Assembly (NCBI RefSeq): GCF_016863535.1
Contig: NZ_BOPB01000006.1
Span: 1 to 61,914 of the forward strand
Origin: Micromonospora lutea
Lineage (GTDB): Bacteria > Actinomycetota > Actinomycetes > Mycobacteriales > Micromonosporaceae
Length of the DNA stretch: 61,914 bases
Direction: 5' to 3'
In this document: piece by piece, positions 50,379-58,100 of the stretch
Numbering within the stretch: the first letter of the stretch is position 1
Layout: each line of letters begins with the position of its first letter
Notes under the pieces: model-generated
Told to the model about the DNA's origin: nothing
Seen by the model: the letters and a program-made list of their open reading frames with translations, nothing else
The model's database searches: none
Translations under genes and position numbers: made by a program

Positions 50379-51044
50379 CTAGTACGCCGGACCCGTCGAC
50401 GGGAGGGGTGGCAGCGGACCGACGACGCGTTCGTAGGTGTGGGACAGCCCGTCGATCAGCGCCTCCAGCCCGAGCGTGAAGGCGCCTTCGTCGACGCGCT
50501 GCTGATGCTCGGCGAGCCGGTGGGCCTGGCTCAGGTGTGGGTACTGCTCCGCGTAGAGCCCCGGGTCCTCCACGAAGCCTCGGGCGAAGGACCCGAGTGC
50601 CGACCCGGTCACGAAGTAGCGCATGAGCGCGCCGATGTGCGTCGCCCGGGCGGGCGGCCAACCCGCCGCGACGAGTCCGCCGTAGACGGCGTCGGCCATG
50701 GCCAGCGCCGCCGGGCGTCGCCCCGGGCCCCGGGCCAGGTGCGGCACGATGTTCGGATGGGCGGCGAGGGCGGCCCGGTAGGAGTGACCCCAGCGCAGCA
50801 GCGCCGCGCGCCAGTCGACCTCGCCGAAGAACGACACGTCGACCTGGCCGGTGATGCTGTCCGCGACCGCGTCGAGGATCTCGTCCTTGGTGGCGAAGTG
50901 GTTGTACAGCGACGGCCCGCGTACGCCGAGTGCGGCGGCGAGCCGACGGGTGGAGAACGCGTCGAGTCCTTCGGCGTCGATCAACGCGGCGGCGGCCTCG
51001 ACGATCCGCTCCCGGCTGAGCAGGGCCTGTCGTGGCCGGGGCAT
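50379..51044 (-). CDS. TetR-family regulator of the flanking dehydrogenase operons
   Basis: A 221-residue TetR protein with a TetR_C-type C-terminal domain. The helix-turn-helix is RERIVEAAAALIDAEGLDAFSTRRLAAALGVRGPSLYNHFATKDEILD. ATG 51044 is chosen because AGGAGG (51051-51056) is then six bases away; ATG 51050 would be too close. It lies between the ADH/ALDH pair and a divergent acyl-CoA dehydrogenase operon, with one operator copy on each side. Confidence 0.9.
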   Translation of the reverse strand: MPRPRQALLSRERIVEAAAALIDAEGLDAFSTRRLAAALGVRGPSLYNHFATKDEILDAVADSITGQVDVSFFGEVDWRAALLRWGHSYRAALAAHPNIVPHLARGPGRRPAALAMADAVYGGLVAAGWPPARATHIGALMRYFVTGSALGSFARGFVEDPGLYAEQYPHLSQAHRLAEHQQRVDEGAFTLGLEALIDGLSHTYERVVGPLPPLPSTGPAY

Positions 51045-51108
51045 GGGCATCCTCCTTCGGGCGGTGGTTCGCGGGGAACTTTGCCACACCGGGGTCTGGA
51101 CAGCTTAA

Positions 51109-51125
51109 AACTTTCACCGCTAGTT
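51109..51125. promoter_or_regulatory. TetR operator copy 2
   Basis: AACTTTCACCGCTAGTT, embedded in a wider TTAAAACT...AGTTTAA symmetry, in the 88-base divergent gap between the TetR gene and the acyl-CoA dehydrogenase at 51133. It should repress both directions. Confidence 0.7.
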
Positions 51126-51132
51126 TAATGCC

Positions 51133-52281
51133 ATGGACCTTCACCTCTCCGCCGAGCAGGTCGCGGTCCGGGCGCTCGCCGCGGACTTCGTCAACCGCGA
51201 GGTGCTGCCGAACGCGGCGACCTGGGATCGCCGTGAGGCGGTCGACCCCGGCATCGTCGGCAAGCTCGGCGAGGTCGGCTTCCTCGGCCTCACCATCGCC
51301 GAGGAGTACGGCGGATCCGGCGGCGATCACCTCGCGTACTGCCTGGTGCTGGAGGAACTCGGCCGGGGTGACTCCGCCGTGCGCGGCATCGTGTCCGTCT
51401 CGCTCGGCCTGGTCGCCAAGTCCATCGCCACCCACGGCACCCCGGAGCAGCGCGAACGGTGGCTGCCGTCGCTCTGCTCCGGCGCCGCCCTCGGCTGCTT
51501 CGCGCTCACCGAGCCGGACAGCGGCTCGGACGCGGCGGCGCTGGCCACCCGGGCGGTCCGCGACGGCGACGACTGGCTGCTCACCGGCCGCAAGATGTTC
51601 ATCACCAACGGCACCACCGCCGACGTCGCGCTGCTCTTCGCCCGTACCGGCGGCCCCGGCCACCGGGGGATCACCGCGTTCCTGGTGCCGACCGACAGCC
51701 CCGGGCTCACCCGCTCGGAGATCAAGGGCAAGCTGGGCCTACGCGGGCAGGCCACCGCCGAACTCGTCCTCGACGGCGTCCGGGTTCCCGACACCGCCCG
51801 TCTCGGCGAGTGCGGCGGCGGCTTCCGGCTGGCGCTGTCCACCCTCGCCAAGGGCCGGATGTCGGTCGCCGCCGGCTGCGTCGGCATCGCGCAGGGCTGC
51901 CTCGACGCCGCCGTCGACTACGCCGGCACCCGCACCCAGTTCGGCAAACCCATCGCCGGGCACCAGCTCGTACAGCAACTGCTCGCCGGCATCGCGGTCG
52001 ACACCGCCGCCGCGCGGCTGCTGGTCTGGCGGGTCGCCGACCTGATCGAGCGGGACCAGCCGTACGCCACCGAGGCGTCGATGGCCAAGCTCTTCGCCAG
52101 CGAGGCCGCCGTCCGCGCGGCCAACGACGCCATCCAGGTCTTCGGCGGGTACGGCTACATCGACGAGTACCCGGTCGGCAAGTACCTGCGCGACGCCCGC
52201 GTCGCCACCCTCTACGAGGGCACCAGTCAGATCCAGCAGTTACTCATCGGGCGGGCGCTCACCGGCGTCAACGCCTTCTGA
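51133..52281 (+). CDS. Acyl-CoA dehydrogenase
   Basis: A 382-residue acyl-CoA dehydrogenase of the short/branched-chain type. The signatures are CFALTEPDSGSDAAAL, LTGRKMFITNG, QVFGGYGYIDEYPVGKYLRDARV and YEGTSQIQQLLIGR, whose Glu is the likely catalytic base. ATG 51133 lies eight bases after the operator, so the leader is very short or absent. It is first of an operon with a second dehydrogenase, a MaoC hydratase and a broken CoA ligase. Confidence 0.93.
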   Translation: MDLHLSAEQVAVRALAADFVNREVLPNAATWDRREAVDPGIVGKLGEVGFLGLTIAEEYGGSGGDHLAYCLVLEELGRGDSAVRGIVSVSLGLVAKSIATHGTPEQRERWLPSLCSGAALGCFALTEPDSGSDAAALATRAVRDGDDWLLTGRKMFITNGTTADVALLFARTGGPGHRGITAFLVPTDSPGLTRSEIKGKLGLRGQATAELVLDGVRVPDTARLGECGGGFRLALSTLAKGRMSVAAGCVGIAQGCLDAAVDYAGTRTQFGKPIAGHQLVQQLLAGIAVDTAAARLLVWRVADLIERDQPYATEASMAKLFASEAAVRAANDAIQVFGGYGYIDEYPVGKYLRDARVATLYEGTSQIQQLLIGRALTGVNAF

Positions 52282-52303
52282 ACCCGGGAGAGGAACCGAA
52301 CAC

Positions 52304-53476
52304 ATGGACTTCGGGCTGTCCGACGAGGAACGGGCCATCCGCGACACCGCCCGCGACTTCATCACCCGGGAGGTCATGCCGCTGGAGCAGGAGCTACTGC
52401 GTCGCGAGCGGGCCCACCAGCCCGGCCTGGAACGATCCGAACTGCGTGAGTTGCAGCTCAAGGCCCGCAAGTTCGGCTTCTGGGGGCTGGCCACGCCAAC
52501 GGAGTACGGCGGCATGGACCTGCCCGCCGTCGTGCAGTCACTGATCTGGACCGAGATCGGCCGCAGCTTCGTGCCGTTCCGCTTCGGTGGCGAGGCCGAC
52601 AACATCCTCTTTCACGCCACCGACGAGCAACGCAAGGAGTTCCTGCTGCCAACCATCGAGGGGGAGCGGTTCTCGTGCTTCGCCATCACCGAGCCGGGCG
52701 CCGGCTCCGACGCCGCCAACATCCGGTTCCGCGCCCGCCGCGACGGCGACGACTGGATCCTCAACGGCGAGAAGACCTTCATCACCGGCGGCAACGAGGC
52801 CGACTTCGCCATCGTCATCGCGGTGACCGACCCCGAACGGGGCGCCCGCGACGGCGGAGCGACCGCGTTCCTGGTGGACCGGGAGATGGGCTGGCGGTCG
52901 GAGTTCATTCCCACCATGGGTGAGGGCGGGCCCGCCTCACTGATCTTCGACGACGTACGGGTCCCGCACCGCAACATCCTCGGCGAGGTGGGCCAGGGCT
53001 TCACCCTCGCCATGCAGTGGATCGGCAAGGGGCGCTACACCATCCCCTCGCACGCCGTCGGTATCGCCGAACGTGCGCTGCGGATGGCCATCGATCACGC
53101 CAACAGCCGGGAGACCTTCGGGGCCAAGATCGGCACCAACCAGGCCATCCAGTGGATGATCGCCGACTCGGAGACCGAGCTGGAGGCCGCCCGCTGGCTC
53201 ATCCTGCGGGCCGCCTGGACGGTCGACGCCGGTCTGGACCCGAGACACGCCTCCTCGATGGCGAAGCTCTACGGCGCCGGCATGGTCAACCGGGTGGTCG
53301 ATCGGGTCATGCAGATCCACGGCGGCATGGGCTACACCCGCGAACTGCCGATCGAACGCTGGTACCGGCAGGTACGGCTCTACCGGATCTTCGAGGGCAC
53401 CGACGAGATGCAGCGACTGATCATCTCCCGCGACCTGCTGCGCGGTTACACGAAGCTCGGAGGACACCTGGCATGA
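52304..53476 (+). CDS. Acyl-CoA dehydrogenase, second of the operon
   Basis: A 390-residue acyl-CoA dehydrogenase. It shows CFAITEPGAGSDAANI, LNGEKTFITGGNEADF, MQIHGGMGYTRELPIERWYRQVR and FEGTDEMQRLIISRDLLRG. It is only moderately similar to its neighbour, so the two may handle different acyl chains or form a heteromer. ATG 52304 follows GGGAGAGGA. It overlaps the MaoC gene by ATGA. Confidence 0.93.
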   Translation: MDFGLSDEERAIRDTARDFITREVMPLEQELLRRERAHQPGLERSELRELQLKARKFGFWGLATPTEYGGMDLPAVVQSLIWTEIGRSFVPFRFGGEADNILFHATDEQRKEFLLPTIEGERFSCFAITEPGAGSDAANIRFRARRDGDDWILNGEKTFITGGNEADFAIVIAVTDPERGARDGGATAFLVDREMGWRSEFIPTMGEGGPASLIFDDVRVPHRNILGEVGQGFTLAMQWIGKGRYTIPSHAVGIAERALRMAIDHANSRETFGAKIGTNQAIQWMIADSETELEAARWLILRAAWTVDAGLDPRHASSMAKLYGAGMVNRVVDRVMQIHGGMGYTRELPIERWYRQVRLYRIFEGTDEMQRLIISRDLLRGYTKLGGHLA

Positions 53477-53937
53477 GAGTCTTCGCCAACCTCGACGAAC
53501 TGGCCGGCGCGGTCGGCGAGCGACTCGGCCCGGGCCCGTGGTTCCCCATCGACCAGCGCCGGGTCGACCTGTTCGCCGACGCCACCGACGACCACCAGTG
53601 GATCCACCTCGACCAGGAACGGGCGGCGGCCGGTCCGTACGGCGGCACCATCGCCCACGGCTACCTGACGCTCGCCCTGCTGCCGGCCCTGGTCGGTCGC
53701 CTGTACCGGGTGGACGGGGTGCGGATGGGAGTCAACTACGGTCTCAACCGGGTCCGCTTCCCCGCGCCGGTACGCGTCGGCACCTCGGTGCGGGTCGTGG
53801 CCACCATCGACCAGGTGAGCCCGTTCGAGGGCGGGGCGCAACTGGTCGCCACGGTGACCGTGGACGGCGACGGCGGCGGCAAGCCGGTCTGCGTGGCCGA
53901 GACGGTGAGCCGGCTGTACGTGGACCCGCCGCGATGA
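53473..53937 (+). CDS. MaoC-family (R)-hydratase, second copy
   Basis: A 154-residue hot-dog hydratase paralogous to the one at 37316: both share LFADATDDHQWIH, IAHGxLTL and VNYGLxRVRFPAPV. It would hydrate the enoyl-CoA made by the upstream dehydrogenases. ATG 53473 overlaps the dehydrogenase stop, and its own stop overlaps the next ATG. Confidence 0.92.
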   Translation: MRVFANLDELAGAVGERLGPGPWFPIDQRRVDLFADATDDHQWIHLDQERAAAGPYGGTIAHGYLTLALLPALVGRLYRVDGVRMGVNYGLNRVRFPAPVRVGTSVRVVATIDQVSPFEGGAQLVATVTVDGDGGGKPVCVAETVSRLYVDPPR

Positions 53938-54854
53938 CCGCGCTCTCCCCGGCGACCGTGCTGGCCGGGTCCGCCCATCGGCACGCCGACACCGTCGCCG
54001 TCGTCGACGGGCGGGCACGCGTCACGTACGCCGAACTCTGGTTGGAGGCCCGCTGCTACGGCACCGGGCTGCGCGCCGCGGGGGTGCGCGACGGCGACAC
54101 GGTGGCCCTGCTCGCGCCGAACGTGGTGGACTTCCCCCGGGTCTACTACGGCGCCCTCGCCGCCGGGGCGGTCGCCGTGCCGGTCGGTGTGCAGGCCGTC
54201 CACCTGGCCCGCGACGCGCGGCTGCTCGTCTGTCACACCTCGCAGTTGGCCGCCGGGCGGCGGGTCAGCGCCCGGGCCGGGGTGCCGCTGCTCACCGTCG
54301 GCCCGGCCCGGGGCCCGTCCGAGGTGCCCCGGTTGGAGGACCTCAGCGACGTCCCCGGCCACCTCGCCGCGTTCGCGGACCCGGTCCTCGACCCGGCCGA
54401 GCGGCCCGAGTCGGATCTGGACGGCGGCGACGTGGTGCTCGGCTGTCTGCCGCTGGGCGGCCGGTTCGGCCAGTCCGTCGCGCTGACCGGCACCTTCCGG
54501 GCCGGGGCGACCCTGGTGCTGCTGAGCCGCTTCACCGGCCCGGCGGCGCTCGACCTCATGCTCCGGGAGGAGGTCACCGTCTTCCACGGCACGTCGGCGA
54601 TGTACGCGGCCCTGCTCGATGCGGCCCGGGGCCGCCGAGCCCTGCCCCGGCTGCGTCGCTGCGTCAGTCGGGCACCGCTGCCGCCGTCCCTGCGGCAGCG
54701 CTTCACCACCACTTTCGACACAGTCGTGGACGTGGCCGAGGGGGAGGGCGAGTCATCCGTGCCGGGCCCACCCGCCGCCGCTGTGCGTCCGGCCCGGCGG
54801 ATCCGTTCGCGTCGGCTGGGCTGCCACGGCGAGCGGTACCGGCGGGGGCAGTAG
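53934..54854 (+). pseudogene. Truncated, internally deleted AMP-forming acyl-CoA ligase
   Basis: A 306-residue open frame matching the first part of an acyl-CoA ligase (SAHRHADTVAVVDGRARVTY, LLAPNVVDFPRVYYGALAAG, DVVLGCLPLGGRFGQSVALT). The YTSGTTG phosphate loop that should precede DVVLGCLP is absent, the GGAPLP segment is reduced to SRAPLP, the EGYGLSE motif is missing, and the whole C-terminal catalytic-Lys domain is gone. The end is low-complexity Arg-rich sequence. It cannot be an active ligase of the usual kind. Translation is still coupled to MaoC by ATGA, so it may be a recent decay product. Confidence 0.75.
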
Positions 54855-54891
54855 GGCGGTGGCCAGGCGTCGGCTCGCCTACGATTCGCCC

Positions 54892-55407
54892 GTGATCCGA
54901 AACGAGCCGGCGGCCCAGGTGCGACTGCGTCCGATGACGGCGGACGACGCCGACCGGGTACTGGCGATCTACCAGGCCGGGTTGGACGCCGGGAATGCCA
55001 GTTTCGATGCCGTCGCGCCGTCCTGGGCAGCGTTCGACGCGGGTCGGTTGCCGGCGCACCGGCTGGTGGCGGTGGACCGGGACGGGACACTTGTCGGCTG
55101 GATCGCCGTGACACCGACCTCCTACCGGGAGGTCTACGCCGGGGTGGTGGAACACTCCGTCTACGTGGACCCGGCCGCCCGGGGCCGAGGGGTGGCGCGG
55201 CTGCTCCTCGACGCGCTCATCGACTCGACCGACGCGGCCGGCATCTGGACGATCCAGGCTGCCGTGTTCCCCGAGAACACCGCCAGCCTCGCCCTGCATC
55301 GGCGGGCCGGATTCCGGGTCGTCGGCACCCGCGAGCGGATGGGTCGGCACCACGGCCGTTGGCGCGACGTCATCCTGTTGGAGCGCCGTAGCCCGGTCGT
55401 GCACTGA
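54892..55407 (+). CDS. GNAT N-acetyltransferase (phosphinothricin acetyltransferase-like)
   Basis: A 171-residue GNAT enzyme: VRLRPMTADDADRVLAIYQA, then HSVYVDPAARGRGVARLLLD (acetyl-CoA loop) and ENTASLALHRRAGFRVVGTRERMGRHHGRWRDVILLERRS. The last segment is characteristic of the PAT/YncA group that acetylates phosphinothricin or amino-acid-like amines. GTG 54892 has no Shine-Dalgarno, but TACGAT (54880-54885) is six bases upstream, so it is probably leaderless. Confidence 0.88.
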   Translation: MIRNEPAAQVRLRPMTADDADRVLAIYQAGLDAGNASFDAVAPSWAAFDAGRLPAHRLVAVDRDGTLVGWIAVTPTSYREVYAGVVEHSVYVDPAARGRGVARLLLDALIDSTDAAGIWTIQAAVFPENTASLALHRRAGFRVVGTRERMGRHHGRWRDVILLERRSPVVH

Positions 55408-55414
55408 GGTGTCA

Positions 55415-55459
55415 GAAAGGGCACCTTCCTCCGCGTCGTGGATGGGAAGGTGCCCTTTC
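55415..55459. terminator. Bidirectional terminator between convergent genes
   Basis: A perfect 15-bp stem, GAAAGGGCACCTTCC (55415-55429) with 55445-55459, in the 61-base gap between the acetyltransferase and the leftward beta-helix gene. The AAAGG/CCTTT ends give a short U run in either direction. Confidence 0.85.
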
Positions 55460-55468
55460 CTTCCGTTT

Positions 55469-57331
55469 CTACGGGTACTCAGTGAGGTAGACCGGAGCGC
55501 CTACCCGATCCATGTCGGCGGCCTCGCCCACGCCGTTGACCACGTGGTCGATGGTGCCGGCGCTGAGGTTCACCGTCATGATGTGGTGCAGCCGGACGCC
55601 GGGCCGTACCGGCACCTCGAAGCCGTTCTCGGTGCGGATCGAGGGGTTGTTCTGGTTGAACACGTACACCCCGCCCCCGTGCAGGGTGTGGTGGCGGACC
55701 CGGTCACCGACCTTGTAGCCGGCCCACCCGTTGACCGTGCCGTTGCGCCAGTCCGCCTGGGTGGGCGGATCGTACGGCAGCTCGTTCTGGTAGAGGATCG
55801 TCCTGCCGTGCTCACCGTTCCACACCGTGTTGTAGCGCTGGAAGTGCTCGACGAAGAGGCCGGTGGCGGTGACGTGGTCGCCGTTGACGATGACGCCGTA
55901 GCGACCGGTGTTGGTACGCCAGCGGTCGGTGTCGCCGTTGACGCCCTCGGTGAAGCCCTCGACACCGTGGTCGCCCCGCCACACCCAGGTGTGGTCGATC
56001 AGGACGTGGTCGCTATTGACCTCCAGCGCGGTGTCCGTCTTGCCGATGTGCGGGCCACCGACCCGGAAGTACACGTCGGACAGGGTGATCGGGTTCTGCG
56101 GGGTGCTGTGATTGCGGCCCTTGCGTTGGCCGACCCGCAGCAGCACCGGCGACTCCTTCAGACCCGCGTCCACGGTGACTCCGGCGACGACCACGCCGGG
56201 GACCCCGGCGACGTCGAGCGGCACGGCGCCGTTGACCGCGGTCAGCGTGGCGTGCCCGATGCCGAGCACGATCGTGTCGGGCCGGCGGACCTCGATGCTG
56301 CGGGCCACGTCGTACACCCCGGGGGTGAGCAGCAGGTGCCTGCCCCGGGCGAGTTCACGATTGATGACCTGCACCGGGTCCGTGGGTCGGGCGACGAAGA
56401 AGTCGCTGATCGGGATGGTCCGGCCCGGCGTCATCCGGGTACCCCAGGTGATGCCACGCGTGTCACGACGCACCGCCGGTACCCGGACCTGGTACTTCCC
56501 CTTGGCGTCGACGAAGAGGTACGGCTTCTCCCGGCTCAGCGGCGTGGTGTCGAGGGTGGTGTACGGCGGGTCGGGGAAACCGGCGTCGTCGGGCGCGCCG
56601 ACCACTCCGGCGAAGACCTGGTTCCACACGGCGTTGGACCAGCTCTCGACCTCGCTGTTGCGGGTCAGCCACTGCTGCTGGGAGCCGTTGGTGGTGGCCG
56701 GCAGCCGGGAGTCGGCGATGAAACCGCCGCTGGCGTACTGCGGCCCGTTGGTGCAGTAGTCCATCAGCGACAGTCCGCCGCCGCTGATGTCGAGCCGGCG
56801 CATCGACACCGCCTGGGACACCGCCCAGAAGTTCGCCGTGGCACGGCAGTCGTCCTGGCCGGCGGCGTTGATGCGCAGGGACAAATTGCTCAGCGTACGC
56901 CAGAAGTTGACGAGTGCGATGCAGTTGCCGGTGCCGCCCTCGGTGAGACAGCGGTTGTACGCCTCGATCTTGCCGTTGATGACCACGTCGGTGGGGGAGG
57001 CGCCCAGCCCGGAGATCTCGGTGTAGTAGCCCACCTTGATCTGCAGTGGCTGGTCGGCGCTGCCGTACTGGCCCGGGCGGAACAGGTAGGCGTGCCGGGT
57101 GGTGCCCATCTCGTTGTCGACCTGCGCGGCGTGGGCCGCGTCGAGGGTCGCCTGGATCTGGCTGACCGGCATGCTCGGGTCGAAGATCGTGACGTTCGGC
57201 CCGAAGGTCGGGTTGGCCGGTCGCGGCGGACCGGCGCTGACCGGCGTGTTCGTGGCGACTGCGGCGGTGGTCAGCGCCAGCCCGAAGGCCAGTGCCCGAC
57301 CGAGTCGCCGGTGGTGTGGTGGGGTCGGCAT
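55469..57331 (-). CDS. Secreted right-handed beta-helix protein
   Basis: A 620-residue secreted protein. The signal peptide is residues 1 to about 34 (PVSAG). The mature part starts TFGPNVTIFDPSMPVSQIQA and contains parallel beta-helix repeats (GIGHATLTAVNGAVPLDVAG, GVVVAGVTVDAG, NSDHVLIDHTWVWRGDHG, NGDHVTATGLFVEHFQRYNT), like pectate-lyase or GH55 folds. Similar actinomycete proteins are often labelled adenylyl cyclase, which the sequence does not support. A polysaccharide lyase or glucanase activity is plausible but unproven. ATG 57331 follows GGAAGGAC. Confidence 0.8.
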   Translation of the reverse strand: MPTPPHHRRLGRALAFGLALTTAAVATNTPVSAGPPRPANPTFGPNVTIFDPSMPVSQIQATLDAAHAAQVDNEMGTTRHAYLFRPGQYGSADQPLQIKVGYYTEISGLGASPTDVVINGKIEAYNRCLTEGGTGNCIALVNFWRTLSNLSLRINAAGQDDCRATANFWAVSQAVSMRRLDISGGGLSLMDYCTNGPQYASGGFIADSRLPATTNGSQQQWLTRNSEVESWSNAVWNQVFAGVVGAPDDAGFPDPPYTTLDTTPLSREKPYLFVDAKGKYQVRVPAVRRDTRGITWGTRMTPGRTIPISDFFVARPTDPVQVINRELARGRHLLLTPGVYDVARSIEVRRPDTIVLGIGHATLTAVNGAVPLDVAGVPGVVVAGVTVDAGLKESPVLLRVGQRKGRNHSTPQNPITLSDVYFRVGGPHIGKTDTALEVNSDHVLIDHTWVWRGDHGVEGFTEGVNGDTDRWRTNTGRYGVIVNGDHVTATGLFVEHFQRYNTVWNGEHGRTILYQNELPYDPPTQADWRNGTVNGWAGYKVGDRVRHHTLHGGGVYVFNQNNPSIRTENGFEVPVRPGVRLHHIMTVNLSAGTIDHVVNGVGEAADMDRVGAPVYLTEYP

Positions 57332-57399
57332 ACGTTCGTCCTTCCGGTCGGGCACGGTGCGGTGTCCGTTCCGACGACGTGGGAGGCCACAAGGGGCGT

Positions 57400-57411
57400 G
57401 AGAGCGCTCTC
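57400..57411 (-). promoter_or_regulatory. Perfect 12-bp palindrome before the beta-helix gene
   Basis: GAGAGCGCTCTC, a form typical of LacI-family sugar-regulator operators in actinomycetes (CebR-like GAGCGCTC core), 69 bases upstream of the start. It suggests carbohydrate control by a regulator outside this window. Confidence 0.55.
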
Positions 57412-57450
57412 TCGCCGAGATGTTTCTACCCTCAAACGTCGCCGCGCGCC

Positions 57451-57624
57451 ATGCCTGAACCGGAGATCGACATGCATACCCGCCAGTGGGCGGCGGACAT
57501 GCGGCGACAGAACGACGGGTGGACGGCCGGCACCCGGCTGCTGCGTTTCTCCTCCTGACTGGGCCGCGTCCACCCGGAGCAGGCCGCCGACACGGTCCGC
57601 CGCGCCCTGTCGCCCGCCACTGAC
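57451..57624 (+). pseudogene. C-terminal fragment of a DUF559-type endonuclease-like protein
   Basis: The frame reads HTRQWAADMRRQNDGWTAGT, RLLRFSS, a TGA at 57556-57558, then LGRVHPEQAADTVRRAL. This matches the last part of the DUF559/very-short-patch-repair-like family, where a Trp codon usually stands at the stop. N-terminal two thirds missing. Confidence 0.55.
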
Positions 57625-57644
57625 GCCCCGCGGGGAGTTCGTGG

Positions 57645-57689
57645 CAATCTTGGACAGTTTCCGTTAGCTGCTAACGGAAACTGTCCAAG
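57645..57689. repeat. Perfect 45-bp palindrome
   Basis: Positions 57645-57666 (beginning ATCTTGGACAGTTTCC and ending GTTAGC) are the exact complement of 57668-57689, with a single T between. It lies between two gene fragments. I recall similar ACAGTTTCCGTTA palindromes as recurrent intergenic elements in Micromonospora, possibly acting as terminators. Confidence 0.8.
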
Positions 57690-57862
57690 ATCTGTGTCTC
57701 CCGGCTCACTTGTGGGTGGTGGGCACGACGGCTCGTCGACCGGCTCGACGCTGCCCATGCCGGGCCAGACCCGCTCGGCGACCACGGCGGCCGGCGCGTG
57801 CATGGTGACGCTCGCTCGCCCGCAGCGCGAACGGACCGGTGGACAGCGTCCTTGCCAGGTAG

Positions 57863-58087
57863 GCGCTCGGGGCGGAGGCGGGCGGGTGGGGCACGCCGGA
57901 GCGGCCCACCGTACCCACCGGGGTCCTGGTGTCCCGCTCCCGCGACGTCACCATCCGGCGGCTGGCCGAACGTGACCACCACGTCGTCCACTGGGCCGAG
58001 TACGACACCGGCGGGCACTTCTTCGCCCTGGAGCAGCCGGAGGTCTTCGTCGCCGACCTGCGCACGTTCTTCGGCGCCCTGCGGTGA
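57863..58087 (+). pseudogene. C-terminal fragment of an epoxide-hydrolase-like protein
   Basis: After an in-frame TAG at 57860 about 74 codons read ...PTVPTGVLVSRSRDVTIRRL, AERDHHVVHWAEYDTGGHFF, ALEQPEVFVADLRTFFGALR, then stop. GGHFxxLExPExFVxDLRxFF is the catalytic-His end of actinobacterial epoxide hydrolases. The rest of the enzyme, including the nucleophile Asp, is absent; the bases between the palindrome and this fragment hold nothing I recognise. Confidence 0.65.
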
Positions 58088-58100
58088 TCCGCCGAGCGGC

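Noticed and set aside
48916..51663. A giant aldehyde dehydrogenase fusion reaching into the divergent acyl-CoA dehydrogenase
   Set aside because: Homology starts at ATG 50334 with a Shine-Dalgarno; upstream codons are Arg/Ala noise through the TetR gene.
13486..54861. 15-base match GCAGTAGGGCGGTGG at 13486 and 54847
   Set aside because: One or two such matches are expected by chance in 62 kb of GC-rich sequence and flanks do not align.
55409..57667. Frame of about 750 codons opposite the beta-helix gene
   Set aside because: Antisense shadow; it crosses the terminator at 55415 and the operator at 57400.
57645..57689. Insertion-sequence terminal repeat
   Set aside because: The halves are contiguous around one base and no transposase fragment is adjacent.
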